Below, in pieces: positions 1 to 8,448 of a DNA stretch of 64,000 nucleotides. Every line of letters begins with the position of its first letter. Position 1 is the first letter of the stretch. Made by a program: the position numbers and the translations under genes. Under the pieces are notes generated by a model, which had not been told where the DNA came from, ran no database searches, and worked only from the letters and a program-made list of their open reading frames with translations. This stretch comes from Pseudaminobacter salicylatoxidans (GTDB lineage: Bacteria; Pseudomonadota; Alphaproteobacteria; Rhizobiales; Rhizobiaceae), in NCBI RefSeq assembly GCF_003148475.1, contig NZ_QGGG01000013.1:62001-126000 (forward strand). Direction: 5' to 3'.

Positions 1-1
1 G

Positions 2-598
2 GCGCTGCTTTTGCCGGGCGGCCGCATGCCGCTCAATATCTTCGAGCCGCGCTATCTGCAGATGGTCGATGAGGCCATCGGCGGGGGCCGGCTTCTGGGC
101 ATGATCCAGCCGGCGCTGGACGGAGCGTTGCGCGCGGACGGCGAGCCCGAACTGAGCGAGGTCGGGTGCCTCGGACGCATCACCTCCTTAACCGAGACCG
201 GCGACGGCCGCTATCTGATCTCGTTGCAGGGTGTGTGCCGGTTTCGCATCGTGCAGGAAGTGAGCGCGAAAGGCCCGTTCCGGCAATGCCGGATCATGCC
301 GTTCGTGGCCGATCTGTCCGAAGACCCGACGGGCACGGAAATCAACCGCCTGGCTTTGCTGAAGGCGTTTCGCGCCTATCTTGAGGCCAACGATCTGGAA
401 GCCGACTGGGACAGCGTCAGCCGGGCCGAGAACGCCATGCTGGTCAATGCGCTGTCGATGATGGTTCCCTACGGCGCTGCTGAAAAGCAGGCGCTGCTGG
501 AAGCCCCCGACCTGAAGACACGGGCCGACACGCTGATCGCGATCACCGAAATGACGCTGGCGCGCGAAAATGACGAGTTCGGCTCCGGCCTGCAGTGA
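2..598 (+). CDS. LON peptidase substrate-binding domain protein (5' end outside window)
   Basis: The reading frame is open from base 2, so the true start lies before the window and at least 199 residues are visible. The segment [13 protein letters not shown] near the beginning is the signature of the Lon N-terminal substrate-binding fold when it occurs as a stand-alone protein; no AAA+ or protease domain follows, and the gene stops at 598. Stand-alone LON-domain proteins are common in alphaproteobacteria and their function is not firmly known. The stop overlaps the GTG start of the Trm112-like gene by four bases, so the two are probably co-transcribed. Confidence 0.85.
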   Translation, partial: ALLLPGGRMPLNIFEPRYLQMVDEAIGGGRLLGMIQPALDGALRADGEPELSEVGCLGRITSLTETGDGRYLISLQGVCRFRIVQEVSAKGPFRQCRIMPFVADLSEDPTGTEINRLALLKAFRAYLEANDLEADWDSVSRAENAMLVNALSMMVPYGAAEKQALLEAPDLKTRADTLIAITEMTLARENDEFGSGLQ

Positions 599-825
599 GG
601 ACGCCCGTGAGACAGGACAAGCCCACGGTCGATGTGAAACTGCTGGAACTGCTCGCCTGCCCCCTGACCAAGGGGCCATTGACCTGGGATGCGGAAAAGC
701 AGGAGCTGGTGTCGCGCCTTGCCAGGCTCGCCTATCCCGTCCGTGACGGCATCCCGGTGATGCTGCCCTCGGAGGCGCGATCGATCGATGCCGACGACGA
801 CGCGCTCCGCCCCGGCACGAAATAG
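595..825 (+). CDS. Trm112 family protein
   Basis: A 76-residue protein with the Trm112 pattern [17 protein letters not shown] followed by [13 protein letters not shown]. In other organisms Trm112 proteins are small partners of SAM-dependent methyltransferases; the bacterial targets are mostly undefined. Only one of the usual zinc-ligand cysteines is visible (in the ACP motif), as in many proteobacterial members. Two in-frame GTG starts are possible: 595, which overlaps the upstream stop as GTGA, and 607. The 595 start is favoured because of the coupling. Confidence 0.85.
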   Translation: MRTPVRQDKPTVDVKLLELLACPLTKGPLTWDAEKQELVSRLARLAYPVRDGIPVMLPSEARSIDADDDALRPGTK

Positions 826-863
826 CACCCCCTGTTACGATGGCCGCCGGCAGCGGCGGCGTG

Positions 864-1154
864 TCAGACGACCAGCCGCAGCACCGTCGTCAGCAGGAAC
901 TGACGCAGGAAGAAAATGACCAGCAGCACGACGATGGGAGAGATGTCGATGCCGCCGAGATCGGGCAGGGCGCGACGGATCGGCCCCAGCACGGGCTCGG
1001 TGGCGCGGAACAGGAAATTGCCGATCGCGCCGACGAACTGGTTGCGCGAATTCACGACATTGAACGCGTAGAGCCAGGAATAGATGGCCGCGGCGATGAT
1101 AATCCACCAGTAGATGTCCAGCGCCAGAACGAGGGTCTGTATGAGGGCGATCAT
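864..1154 (-). CDS. YggT family membrane protein
   Basis: A 96-residue integral membrane protein. One hydrophobic segment spans about residues 4-28, followed by a short polar stretch with [19 protein letters not shown], the conserved YggT linker, and a second hydrophobic segment ([18 protein letters not shown]). The ATG at 1154 was chosen because the longer frame upstream adds a polar Arg/Cys-rich stretch not seen in the family. YggT proteins are implicated in envelope or osmotic functions, without a defined biochemical activity. The gene converges with the Trm112 gene; a GC-rich inverted repeat at about 842-859 lies between them but has no U-tract. Confidence 0.85.
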   Translation of the reverse strand: MIALIQTLVLALDIYWWIIIAAAIYSWLYAFNVVNSRNQFVGAIGNFLFRATEPVLGPIRRALPDLGGIDISPIVVLLVIFFLRQFLLTTVLRLVV

Positions 1155-1294
1155 GCCGTTCTCCGTTGAATTGGCGAGATGTAGCGACTGGAAGCGCGGG
1201 CGACAAGTCCTGCGGCAGGTCTCGTTTCGTGTGGCCCAACTACCTGCTTGACAGAAAGCGGCCGTCAACCCTAAATGCCCGCCATCCGCTGAAT

Positions 1295-1370
<76 letters not shown>

Positions 1371-1517
1371 GCGGATTTATTTTTTCTACGAAATCCCGAC
1401 TATATGCAGCAATTCTTCTTTCTATTATTATCCCGCAATCAAAATAATTCACCTTGCGCTCAGTTTGAGTAAGCTTATATCTCGCTCGCTCAATTATGGG
1501 CTGGGGATATTAATACT

Positions 1518-1853
1518 ATGAAACTTTATATGTTCGCTGCAGCTTTTGCAGTGGCGGGAATTGCTTCGGTGGGGACTGCGAACGCCGAAGATCTGGTATT
1601 CACCCTCAAGAACGGCACCAATTCCGTGATGACGCGTTTCCACACCTCGCCGATCAATGTCGGCGAATGGGAGGAAGACGTTCTGGGCCGCGATGTGCTC
1701 GAGCCGGGCGAAAGCGTTCGCGTGACGATCGCCGACGGTCGTGACGTGTGCAAATACGACATGAAGTTCGAGTTCGACGAGGATTCCGACCTCGACACGA
1801 CCACCGACATGCAGGACCTGTGTGAACTGGGCGAATACACGATCACCGAATAA
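1518..1853 (+). CDS. Small secreted protein of unknown function
   Basis: 111 residues with a clear Sec signal peptide: a short basic start, the hydrophobic stretch MFAAAFAVAGIASVG, and a probable cleavage after TANA. The mature part is acidic, carries two cysteines (DVCKYD and DLCELG) that could form a disulfide, and is probably periplasmic. I do not recognise a functional family. The upstream 150 bases are markedly AT-rich compared with the rest of the window and contain a possible promoter (TTGCGC at 1454, TATATC at 1476, 16-base spacing). A terminator follows. Confidence 0.8.
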   Translation: MKLYMFAAAFAVAGIASVGTANAEDLVFTLKNGTNSVMTRFHTSPINVGEWEEDVLGRDVLEPGESVRVTIADGRDVCKYDMKFEFDEDSDLDTTTDMQDLCELGEYTITE

Positions 1854-1873
1854 CGGATCGGCTCTCATGTCCG

Positions 1874-1900
1874 AAGGGTCGCCTCAAGCGGTCCTTTTTT
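1874..1900 (+). terminator. Rho-independent terminator after the small secreted protein
   Basis: Stem AAGGGTCGC pairs with GCGGTCCTT (two G-U wobbles), loop CTCAA, followed directly by a T run. Confidence 0.75.
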
Positions 1901-1940
1901 CATGGCCGTTGCAGCCATGCGGCGGCGCCACAACGCAAAC

Positions 1941-1964
1941 GGCGCGCGGATCATTCCGCGCGCC
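1941..1964 (-). terminator. Strong hairpin downstream of the purine permease gene
   Basis: A perfect 10-bp inverted repeat (GGCGCGCGGA / TCCGCGCGCC, 4-base loop) 39 bases beyond the stop of the minus-strand permease. There is no good U-tract, so it may block 3' exonucleases or act only partly as a terminator. Confidence 0.45.
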
Positions 1965-2002
1965 GCCCTTGTCGGCTTCGACCTGGCACGAACGCGCAGC
2001 CT

Positions 2003-3307
2003 CTATGCAAAGAAAGCGAACCGTATCACGAACAGCGCCGCCACCAGCCAGGTGGCCGGATGCACCTTGCCCGGCTGGCCGGTAATGGCCTTCAGCACGG
2101 CGTAGCTGATGAAGCCGAAGGCCAGGCCGTTGGCGATCGAATAGGTGAACGGCATCATCAGCGCGGTAAGGGCTGCCGGCGCGGCCTCGGTGACATCGCC
2201 CCATTCCACATCCACCAGTTCGCGCAGCATCAGACAGGCGACATAGAGCAGGGCAGGCGCGGTGGCATAGACAGGCACGGCGCCCGCCAGCGGCGAGAAG
2301 AACAGCGCGGCCAGGAACAGCACGGCCACCACCAGCGCGGTGAGGCCGGTGCGGCCGCCCGCCTGCACGCCTGAAGCGCTCTCGACATAGGCCGTGGTGC
2401 TGCTGGTGCCCAGCACCGAGCCGGCGACGATTGCGGTGCTGTCGGCAAGCAGGGCGCGACCGAGACGGTTCGGCTTGCCTTCCTCGATCAGGCCGGCGCG
2501 CTTGGCCACGCCGATCAGCGTGCCGGTGGCGTCGAACACCTCGACCAGCACGAACACCAGGATGACATGGACAAGACCGCCGTGCAGCGCGCCGACGATG
2601 TCGAGCTGGAAGAAGGTGGGCGCGATGCTCGGGGGCATCGACACGACACCGCCGAACTGGCTGACCCCGAGCGCCATGGAAAGCGCGGTGATGATGAGGA
2701 TGCCGATCAGGATGGCTCCGCGCACCTTGAGCCCATCAAGGGCGGCGATGATGAAGAAGCCGAGGATCGCCAGCAGCGGCCCGGTCTGGGTGACGTCGCC
2801 CATCGCCACGAGGGTGGCTTCATTCCCGACCACGAGGCCCGAGCTTTTCAGCGCGATGATGGCCAGGAACAGGCCGATACCGGCGGCCACCGCACTGCGC
2901 ATCGAATGGGGAATGCCTGCGACCAGCCAGCTTCGCACGCCGGTGACGGTGAGCACCACGAAGATGACGCCCGAGATGAACACGCAGCCCAGCGCCTGCT
3001 GCCAGCTGAAGCCCATGGCGCCAACCACGGTGAAGGCGAAGAACGCGTTGAGCCCCATGCCCGGCGCCATGCCGATCGGCCATTTCGCCACCAGCGCCAT
3101 GATGAGTGAACCGAGCGCCGCAGCCAGGCAGGTGGCGACGAACACCGCATTGCGATCCATGCCCGTAGAGGACAGGATCTCCGGATTGACGAAAATGATG
3201 TAGGACATCGTCAGGAACGTGGTGATGCCGGCGATCACTTCCGTGCGCACCGACGTGCCCTGTTCCTTCAGGTTGAAGTAGTTTTCCAGCACTCGCTTCC
3301 CTCCCAT
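2003..3307 (-). CDS. NCS2 family purine (guanine/hypoxanthine/adenine) permease
   Basis: 434 residues with about 12 predicted membrane helices. The N-terminal motif LENYFNLKEQGTSVRTEVIAGITTFLTM is typical of the AzgA/PbuG branch of nucleobase-cation symporters, as are GMAPGMGLNAFF, and the later segments LVEVFDATGTLIG and GTSSTTAYVESASG. It should import purine bases across the inner membrane by proton symport. The start at 3307 (MGGKRVLENYF) fits the family better than the ATG at 3325. The gene is monocistronic, with a long 5' intergenic region holding inverted repeats that may regulate it. Exact substrate is inferred. Confidence 0.93.
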   Translation of the reverse strand: MGGKRVLENYFNLKEQGTSVRTEVIAGITTFLTMSYIIFVNPEILSSTGMDRNAVFVATCLAAALGSLIMALVAKWPIGMAPGMGLNAFFAFTVVGAMGFSWQQALGCVFISGVIFVVLTVTGVRSWLVAGIPHSMRSAVAAGIGLFLAIIALKSSGLVVGNEATLVAMGDVTQTGPLLAILGFFIIAALDGLKVRGAILIGILIITALSMALGVSQFGGVVSMPPSIAPTFFQLDIVGALHGGLVHVILVFVLVEVFDATGTLIGVAKRAGLIEEGKPNRLGRALLADSTAIVAGSVLGTSSTTAYVESASGVQAGGRTGLTALVVAVLFLAALFFSPLAGAVPVYATAPALLYVACLMLRELVDVEWGDVTEAAPAALTALMMPFTYSIANGLAFGFISYAVLKAITGQPGKVHPATWLVAALFVIRFAFFA

Positions 3308-3752
3308 GCGGCCCGCGGCCGACATATGGCGGCCCCACCTTCACGACCCCCGCAGGCACACAATGGCCGCCTGCGCGGGATCGCCAGCCCAACGCCGCAA
3401 ATGGCGTCCTCTTCCCGGCCGGTACGGAACCGCAACTTTCGCGTGCAAACTGGCGCTTGCACAAACCGCGCTAACTTCTGCCCATTGTTTTGACGGCACA
3501 AGTACCGTCATTACTGCTTCTTCTAAAAGCAGTTTATCAATTTGCTGAACAATCCATGATGCCGGCGCAGCCAGTCCGGCATTCCGGAAAGCAGCGGGAA
3601 CTCTTCGGCTTCAGAAGTCTTATCGCCTTGAATATTGCCTCGGTTTCCCTCGGGAAGCCGCATGTTTTACGGCGTGGCCTGACGGGTTTTGCCCCGGCCT
3701 CTCCACCCTGATTTCCGACCCGCATAATGCTGAAACAGGAGGTGCTTTGGCA
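3308..3752. other. Intergenic region between the permease and the small membrane ORFs
   Basis: 445 bases with no convincing gene. It holds two clear inverted repeats: GTGCAA/TTGCAC at 3443-3462 and TGACGG/CCGTCA at 3491-3510. Both lie upstream of the minus-strand permease and could be operators. The part from about 3480 to 3560 is less GC-rich than its surroundings. I looked for a purine riboswitch core and could not recognise one. Confidence 0.5.
3443..3462. promoter_or_regulatory. Inverted repeat upstream of the purine permease
   Basis: Perfect 6-bp arms GTGCAA and TTGCAC separated by 8 bases, about 136 bases upstream of the permease start. This is the size and symmetry of a dimeric repressor operator. 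The regulator is unknown. Confidence 0.3.
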
Positions 3753-3896
3753 ATGCGACCCTTGCTGCTGGTGCTGGCTGTCTACACGATCCATCGCATC
3801 ATCGCCGAGAACACCATTCGAGAAGCGGCGGCTCCCGTACTGCTCCTGCCGCCGCCCCGCCGAACGACGGCCCGACGCCGGAGCCCGGGGACATGA
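3753..3896 (+). CDS. Small hydrophobic protein, 47 residues
   Basis: Begins MRPLLLVLAVYTIHRIIAE after a strong ribosome-binding site (AGGAGG at 3738-3743, ten bases from the ATG). One possible membrane segment at the start is followed by an alanine/proline stretch and an Arg-rich tail (RRTTARRRSPGT). Its stop overlaps the start of the next small ORF as ATGA, which supports translation of both. I do not recognise the family. The strong Shine-Dalgarno and the coupling are the evidence that it is real. Confidence 0.45.
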   Translation: MRPLLLVLAVYTIHRIIAENTIREAAAPVLLLPPPRRTTARRRSPGT

Positions 3897-4054
3897 ATGC
3901 GCTGGCCTTCGGCGGCTGCCTCGCGGCATGTTCGCTGGTGGGCCTTGCCATCGGCGCCTGGATCGGCCGGCCGGTACAGGGCCTGCTGATCGGCTTTGCC
4001 GCGGGTGCCGCTATCGCCAGCGTGCTGATTGCCCTGGACGACAGGGCGAACTGA
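3893..4054 (+). CDS. Small two-helix membrane protein, 53 residues
   Basis: The protein reads MNALAFGGCLAACSLVGLAI, then a basic turn (WIGRPVQG), then a second glycine/alanine-rich hydrophobic segment ending with a polar tail (LDDRAN). Two glycine-rich helices joined by a short turn recall small AtpZ/AtpI-like or glycine-zipper proteins, but no family assignment is secure. The ATGA overlap with the upstream ORF suggests translational coupling. The MFS gene starts 136 bases downstream. Confidence 0.5.
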   Translation: MNALAFGGCLAACSLVGLAIGAWIGRPVQGLLIGFAAGAAIASVLIALDDRAN

Positions 4055-4190
4055 GAAGACGGAGCCTCCACCCGGTAGCCGCAAAAGCGGGGCGCATGGC
4101 AAAAAAGCCGCACAAGGCGAAAAACTCGTTTATGGTCGCGGCCGCGAAGCGCAGAAAGCCGTCAATCGCCAGTTCAAACGAAGCTTCCCC

Positions 4191-5432
4191 ATGCCCGCCG
4201 CAGCCGATCCGGACGCTTATCAACGATACGCCGCTTTTCGCCACGGGGCCTTCCTCCGTTTCTGGGCGGCGCGTTTTCTGACCACCTTCGCCACGCAGAT
4301 CGTGTCCGTGGCCGTCGGCTGGCAAATCTACGACCTGACACGCGATCCGTTCGATCTCGGCCTCGTCGGCATCATCCAGTTCGCGCCGGCATTGCTTCTG
4401 GTGCTGATCACCGGCGTGGTCGCCGACAAGTTCGGCCGCCGCCTCATCATGGGGCTGGCGGCGATGCTGGAAGCTTTGTGCGCGCTGGCGCTGCTGTTTC
4501 TCACATGGCACGGTCTTGCCGGGCCTCTCCCCGTCTTTGCGGTGCTGGTCGTATTCGGCACGGCACGCGCCTTCTTCGGCCCGGCCTCCGCCTCGCTGGT
4601 GGCCAATCTCGTTCCGAGCGAGGATTTCGCCAACGCGGTGGCCTGGAATTCCTCGGCCTGGCAGACGGCAACGATCGTCGGCCCCGTCGCGGGCGGCCTG
4701 CTCTACGGGCTTTCGTCCGAGGCCGCCTATGGCACGGCCGTTCTCCTCATGCTGGTGGCGAGCCTGCTGGTGCTGTCGATCCCCAAGCCCGCGCAAACCA
4801 GCGCCGCGCAGAAGGCGACGCTGGAAACGCTGTTCGCCGGTTTCCGCTATATATGGGGTGAAAAAGTCGTTCTCGGCGCGATCTCGCTCGACCTGTTCGC
4901 GGTTCTGCTGTCCGGCGCCACCGCGCTGTTGCCGGTCTATGCGCGCGACATTCTCGATCTCGGGCCCTGGGGGCTCGGCCTGCTGCGTTCGGCCCCCGGT
5001 GTCGGCGCACTGACGGTCGCCGTGTGGCTGGCCGGCCATCCGATCCGCGACCATGCCGGCGCGATCATGCTGTTTTTCGTCGCGCTGTTCGGCGCCGTCA
5101 CGGTCGTCTTCGGCCTGTCGACGGTAACCTGGCTGTCGATCGCGGCGCTTGCGTTGCTCGGCGCAACCGACATGATCAGCGTCTATGTGCGCGAAACGCT
5201 GATCCAGTTGTGGACGCCGGACGAGGTGCGCGGGCGCGTCAACGCCGTCAACGGCGTCTTCGTCGGCGCATCCAACGAGCTTGGTGAATTCCGCGCCGGC
5301 ACCATGGCCGCCTTCATCGGCACCGTGCCTGCGGTTGTGGTGGGCGGCGTGGGCGCGGTAGCCGTGGCCGGCCTGTGGGCGGTCATCTTTCCCGAGCTGC
5401 GCAAGGTGCGCCATCTTGGCGGCAGGCACTGA
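4191..5432 (+). CDS. MFS transporter
   Basis: 413 residues with about 10-12 predicted membrane helices. The motif GVVADKFGRRLIM between helices 2 and 3 is the MFS signature (motif A), and the N-terminal pattern FLRFWAARFLTTFATQIVSVAVGWQIYDLTRDP matches the enterobactin-exporter-like (MFS_3) group. It is probably a drug or metabolite exporter in the inner membrane; the substrate is unknown. The ATG at 4191 was chosen because the longer frame adds a lysine-rich stretch without family similarity. Confidence 0.88.
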   Translation: MPAAADPDAYQRYAAFRHGAFLRFWAARFLTTFATQIVSVAVGWQIYDLTRDPFDLGLVGIIQFAPALLLVLITGVVADKFGRRLIMGLAAMLEALCALALLFLTWHGLAGPLPVFAVLVVFGTARAFFGPASASLVANLVPSEDFANAVAWNSSAWQTATIVGPVAGGLLYGLSSEAAYGTAVLLMLVASLLVLSIPKPAQTSAAQKATLETLFAGFRYIWGEKVVLGAISLDLFAVLLSGATALLPVYARDILDLGPWGLGLLRSAPGVGALTVAVWLAGHPIRDHAGAIMLFFVALFGAVTVVFGLSTVTWLSIAALALLGATDMISVYVRETLIQLWTPDEVRGRVNAVNGVFVGASNELGEFRAGTMAAFIGTVPAVVVGGVGAVAVAGLWAVIFPELRKVRHLGGRH

Positions 5433-5516
5433 GCACGTTGCAGCCGGGTGGAATCACCTAGCATCGCATACATGCGGTAAAATCAATCAGTTAGACCATG
5501 ATCCCACCCGAAGAAA

Positions 5517-6239
5517 TCAGCGCGGCTCCGGCCGGCCGAATACGGTGTGCAGGAATTCCGTCAGCCAGCGTTTCAGATGCATGTCCCAGATCAGCCGGCC
5601 GCCGAGATGATCGCGGCCGGGCTGCGCGCCGGGCAATTCGAAGCGGTGCGCTCCATGCACGACCCAGCGATGCATCATCATGCGCGTCAGCTCCGCATGG
5701 AACTGGATGCCCCAGGCGTTATCGCCATAGCGGAAGGCCTGGTTCGGGTAGGTTTCGGCGGTGGCCAGAAGCTTTGCACCGGAGGGCAGCGAAAAACCTT
5801 CGCGATGGAACTGGTAGACCATCTCCGGCCAGTGCATCATCCTGCGGCCTTCCTCGGTCGCCCTGAGCGGATACCAGCCGATCTCGACCTGACCCTCGCC
5901 ATGGCCCTCGACCTTGCCGCCGAGATGATTGACCAGCATCTGCGCGCCCAGGCAGATGCCGAGAAAGGGCCGGTTTTCCTTGAGTGGCACCGCCAGCCAC
6001 TCGGTTTCGCGCCGCACGAATTCATCCGTGTCGTTGGCGCTCATCGGACCGCCGAACATCACCGCTCCGGCATGACCGGCAAGGGTTTCCGGTAGCGGGT
6101 CGCCAAGCGGCGGCCGTCTGATGTCGAGGTCGAAACCGCTTTCCAGCAGGAGATGGCCGACGCGGCCGGGGCTGGAGGTTTCCTGGTGCAGGACAACGAG
6201 GATTTTCGGCCGATGGGCTGGCGGCATGGATGGCATCAA
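5517..6239 (-). CDS. Class I glutamine amidotransferase-like protein
   Basis: 240 residues. The nucleophile elbow FLGICLGAQML places the catalytic cysteine at residue 96 and the His-Glu pair is in GIQFHAELT, so the GATase triad is intact. The oxyanion-site segment MFGGPMSAND is also present. It belongs to the GuaA-like/YfeJ group of free-standing amidotransferases, whose acceptor is usually unknown. Its start overlaps the stop of the TerB-like gene by four bases, so the two form an operon. Confidence 0.87.
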   Translation of the reverse strand: MMPSMPPAHRPKILVVLHQETSSPGRVGHLLLESGFDLDIRRPPLGDPLPETLAGHAGAVMFGGPMSANDTDEFVRRETEWLAVPLKENRPFLGICLGAQMLVNHLGGKVEGHGEGQVEIGWYPLRATEEGRRMMHWPEMVYQFHREGFSLPSGAKLLATAETYPNQAFRYGDNAWGIQFHAELTRMMMHRWVVHGAHRFELPGAQPGRDHLGGRLIWDMHLKRWLTEFLHTVFGRPEPR

Positions 6240-6721
6240 ACCTGTTCGTCGGAGGCGTCACCGGTTTTCGCGCCGGCGACCTGGCGGCGCATGGCTATAC
6301 GGTCGTGCCGGGCGACGCCCAGAAGCTCGGCCACGCGCCAGATGATGTTGTCTTCCAGTTCGTGCACCTCACCGTCGGCATAGACGATTTCCCACATCAG
6401 ACGGATGAACTCGACGCGCGCCGGCTCGTCGAGGCGACGCATGAGGACGCTGGTGAAGGCATAAAGGTCGATGGCCTCGCGCTCCGCCTTTTCACCCGCC
6501 GTGACGAGCGCGTCCAGTTCCGTGCCACTGGCGCCATAGGCCTGCGAAAGGACGTCTTTCAACCGCTCCCATTCGGCGTCCTGACGCACCCCGTCGGCAT
6601 TCATGACATGATAGAGCAGGGCGGTGGCGGCCACGCGCGGGTCATCGGCATGCAGCGTGCCCGCACCCGTCATGCCGGCGGGGAGGTCCCTGAAAAAGGA
6701 CAGAACGCGGTCGAACATCAC
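6236..6721 (-). CDS. TerB-like (tellurite resistance TerB family) protein
   Basis: 161 residues. Two helical repeats carry the TerB-type acidic signature: HVMNADGVRQDAEWERLKDVL near residue 38 and EIVYADGEVHELEDNIIWRVAELLGV near residue 110. Such proteins are cytoplasmic, all-helical and may bind metal ions through the DG/E motifs; in most alphaproteobacteria they are single copies outside ter operons. The gene is translationally coupled to the downstream amidotransferase. No role in tellurite resistance should be assumed. Confidence 0.85.
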   Translation of the reverse strand: MMFDRVLSFFRDLPAGMTGAGTLHADDPRVAATALLYHVMNADGVRQDAEWERLKDVLSQAYGASGTELDALVTAGEKAEREAIDLYAFTSVLMRRLDEPARVEFIRLMWEIVYADGEVHELEDNIIWRVAELLGVARHDRIAMRRQVAGAKTGDASDEQV

Positions 6722-6837
6722 TGCACTCCCTCACTTCGCGACAAAACTATCGCGTCGCGGTTGCGCCTGTCCATCGCGGCAGGACAGGCGAAAGCCGAAA
6801 TCTGCGCCGGCACGACTTTCCGGTGGTCAGCCACCCG

Positions 6838-8433
6838 TCAGAACAAACGGAAGCGGCTTTGGCTTTGTTCCGAAGCCTCTTCCTCCTGCACGCCGGGGTC
6901 GTCCGGCAAGCGCGGCGATTGCCATTTTTCTTCCGCCACCGCATCCGTCACCGCCGTTTCAGGCGGATTGGATGCAGGCTCCCTGGCCTCCGCGGGCCTG
7001 GTTGCCTCAGCCGGCTTTTCGCTGGCGACAGGCGCAAGGGGCCGGATCACTTCGACCTCTTCGACCTCTTCAGCCTTTTCCGGCGCTTCGATGGCCGGGC
7101 GGACCGTGGCGGCGATTTCCTCGTCAGATTCGATCATCTGGCCAAGCCTTTCGACCGGCGCACGCCATTCAAAGGCATCGACCTTGCCGGTGACCGGCGA
7201 GGCGGGCGCCCAGCGCTGGGAGACAAAACCGTCAGCCACCCAGGCCGGATCGCGCGGCGCGCGCATCGCCTTGCCGAGAAGCTGGCGCACCTTGCCCTGA
7301 TCACCGGTCTCAGCCTCCTCTATGTCGGCAAGGAGCAGATAGGCGCTTTCGGTCGGCCGCATGCGGATGGCTGCCTCGACCGCGTCGCGCGCGATCTTGT
7401 ACTCGCCCGCATCGAGCGCGGCCCGCGCCACCGCGAGCGAGGATTCGGGATTGTTCTGCTTGAGCGACTGCAGGCGCTGCGCGCGCGCCAGACGATCCAG
7501 CGCGGCATCGGCCGGCCGCGCGCGGATATAGAGATCCGCGATTTCCGGATGCGGCTCGGCCCTCCATGCCGCCTCGAGGATTTTGGAACCCTTGCGGATA
7601 TCGTCCTGCCGGAACAGCGCGCGGGCGGCGACCAGTGCCGCCGGCGCGAAGCCGGGCGCCAGCCGGTCGGCCTCGATGCCCGCCTGCTTGGCCGTGGGAA
7701 GGTCGGTGTCGAGAACGGACATGGCCTTGGCCGTCAGCAGCACGGCGCGGCGGCGGTTGGCGGCGGCGGCATCGACCTGACGGGTGGATTTCTGCGTCTC
7801 GACGATCTTGAGTGCGCCGTCCCAGTCGCCGCGCTCGACCTTTTCCTCCAGCGTCGATTCCGATGCCCAGCCAAGTTGCGGCGCAACATCGGCGGCGCGG
7901 CTGGCATAGTGGCGGGCCGCTTCGCGATGGCCAAGGCGCTCGGCCTCGAGATAGAGCCCGCGCAAACCCAGCAGCCGCATTTCCGGATCGTCCAGCATGG
8001 CTTCGAACTTGCCGCGCGCGGCCTCGTGATCGCCTTCCAGCAGGGAGGCCTGCGCATCGAGCAGGTTGATCAGCGGTTCCTGATCGGAGCGGATCAGCTT
8101 GGCCGCCTGCTTGTTCATCTTGCGCGCCAGCGCCGCATCGCCGGCACCCGCCGCGATCATGCCGGTGGACAGCGCCTGATAGCCCCGGTCGCGCTGGCGC
8201 ACGCGGAAATAGCGGGCAATGGTGTAGGGACTGTTCCAGATCGACTTGGTCAGCCACCACAAAAGCATGATGGCCGCCACGATGGCCGTGACCGCAACGG
8301 CGGCAGTGATGAGCTTGACCTCATATTCATAGCCGTTGAAGGTCACCACCATGTCGCCGGGACGGTCGGCCAGCCAGGCAAAGCCGAGCCCGAGCAGGAA
8401 AACGACGAGCAGGAAGAAAAGAATGCGGATCAT
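6838..8433 (-). CDS. hemY: HemY-like heme biosynthesis-associated protein
   Basis: 531 residues. The N-terminus has two membrane segments (about residues 2-20 and 40-62) with the HemY_N pattern MIRILFFLLVVFLLGLGFAWLA, then TPR-like helical repeats, then a proline/glutamate-rich low-complexity tail. This is the proteobacterial HemY family of the inner membrane, which is unrelated to Gram-positive protoporphyrinogen oxidase HemY. Its molecular function is undefined but it is consistently linked to hem genes. It is the last gene of the hemC-hemD-Mic60-hemY cluster and starts 15 bases after the preceding stop. Confidence 0.9.
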   Translation of the reverse strand: MIRILFFLLVVFLLGLGFAWLADRPGDMVVTFNGYEYEVKLITAAVAVTAIVAAIMLLWWLTKSIWNSPYTIARYFRVRQRDRGYQALSTGMIAAGAGDAALARKMNKQAAKLIRSDQEPLINLLDAQASLLEGDHEAARGKFEAMLDDPEMRLLGLRGLYLEAERLGHREAARHYASRAADVAPQLGWASESTLEEKVERGDWDGALKIVETQKSTRQVDAAAANRRRAVLLTAKAMSVLDTDLPTAKQAGIEADRLAPGFAPAALVAARALFRQDDIRKGSKILEAAWRAEPHPEIADLYIRARPADAALDRLARAQRLQSLKQNNPESSLAVARAALDAGEYKIARDAVEAAIRMRPTESAYLLLADIEEAETGDQGKVRQLLGKAMRAPRDPAWVADGFVSQRWAPASPVTGKVDAFEWRAPVERLGQMIESDEEIAATVRPAIEAPEKAEEVEEVEVIRPLAPVASEKPAEATRPAEAREPASNPPETAVTDAVAEEKWQSPRLPDDPGVQEEEASEQSQSRFRLF

Positions 8434-8448
8434 CTGCGTCTTTTCCCC

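Noticed and set aside
4011-5429. A 472-codon frame antisense to the MFS transporter
   Set aside because: Gln/Arg/His-rich low-complexity translation, no membrane or enzyme motif, and opposite a clear transporter.
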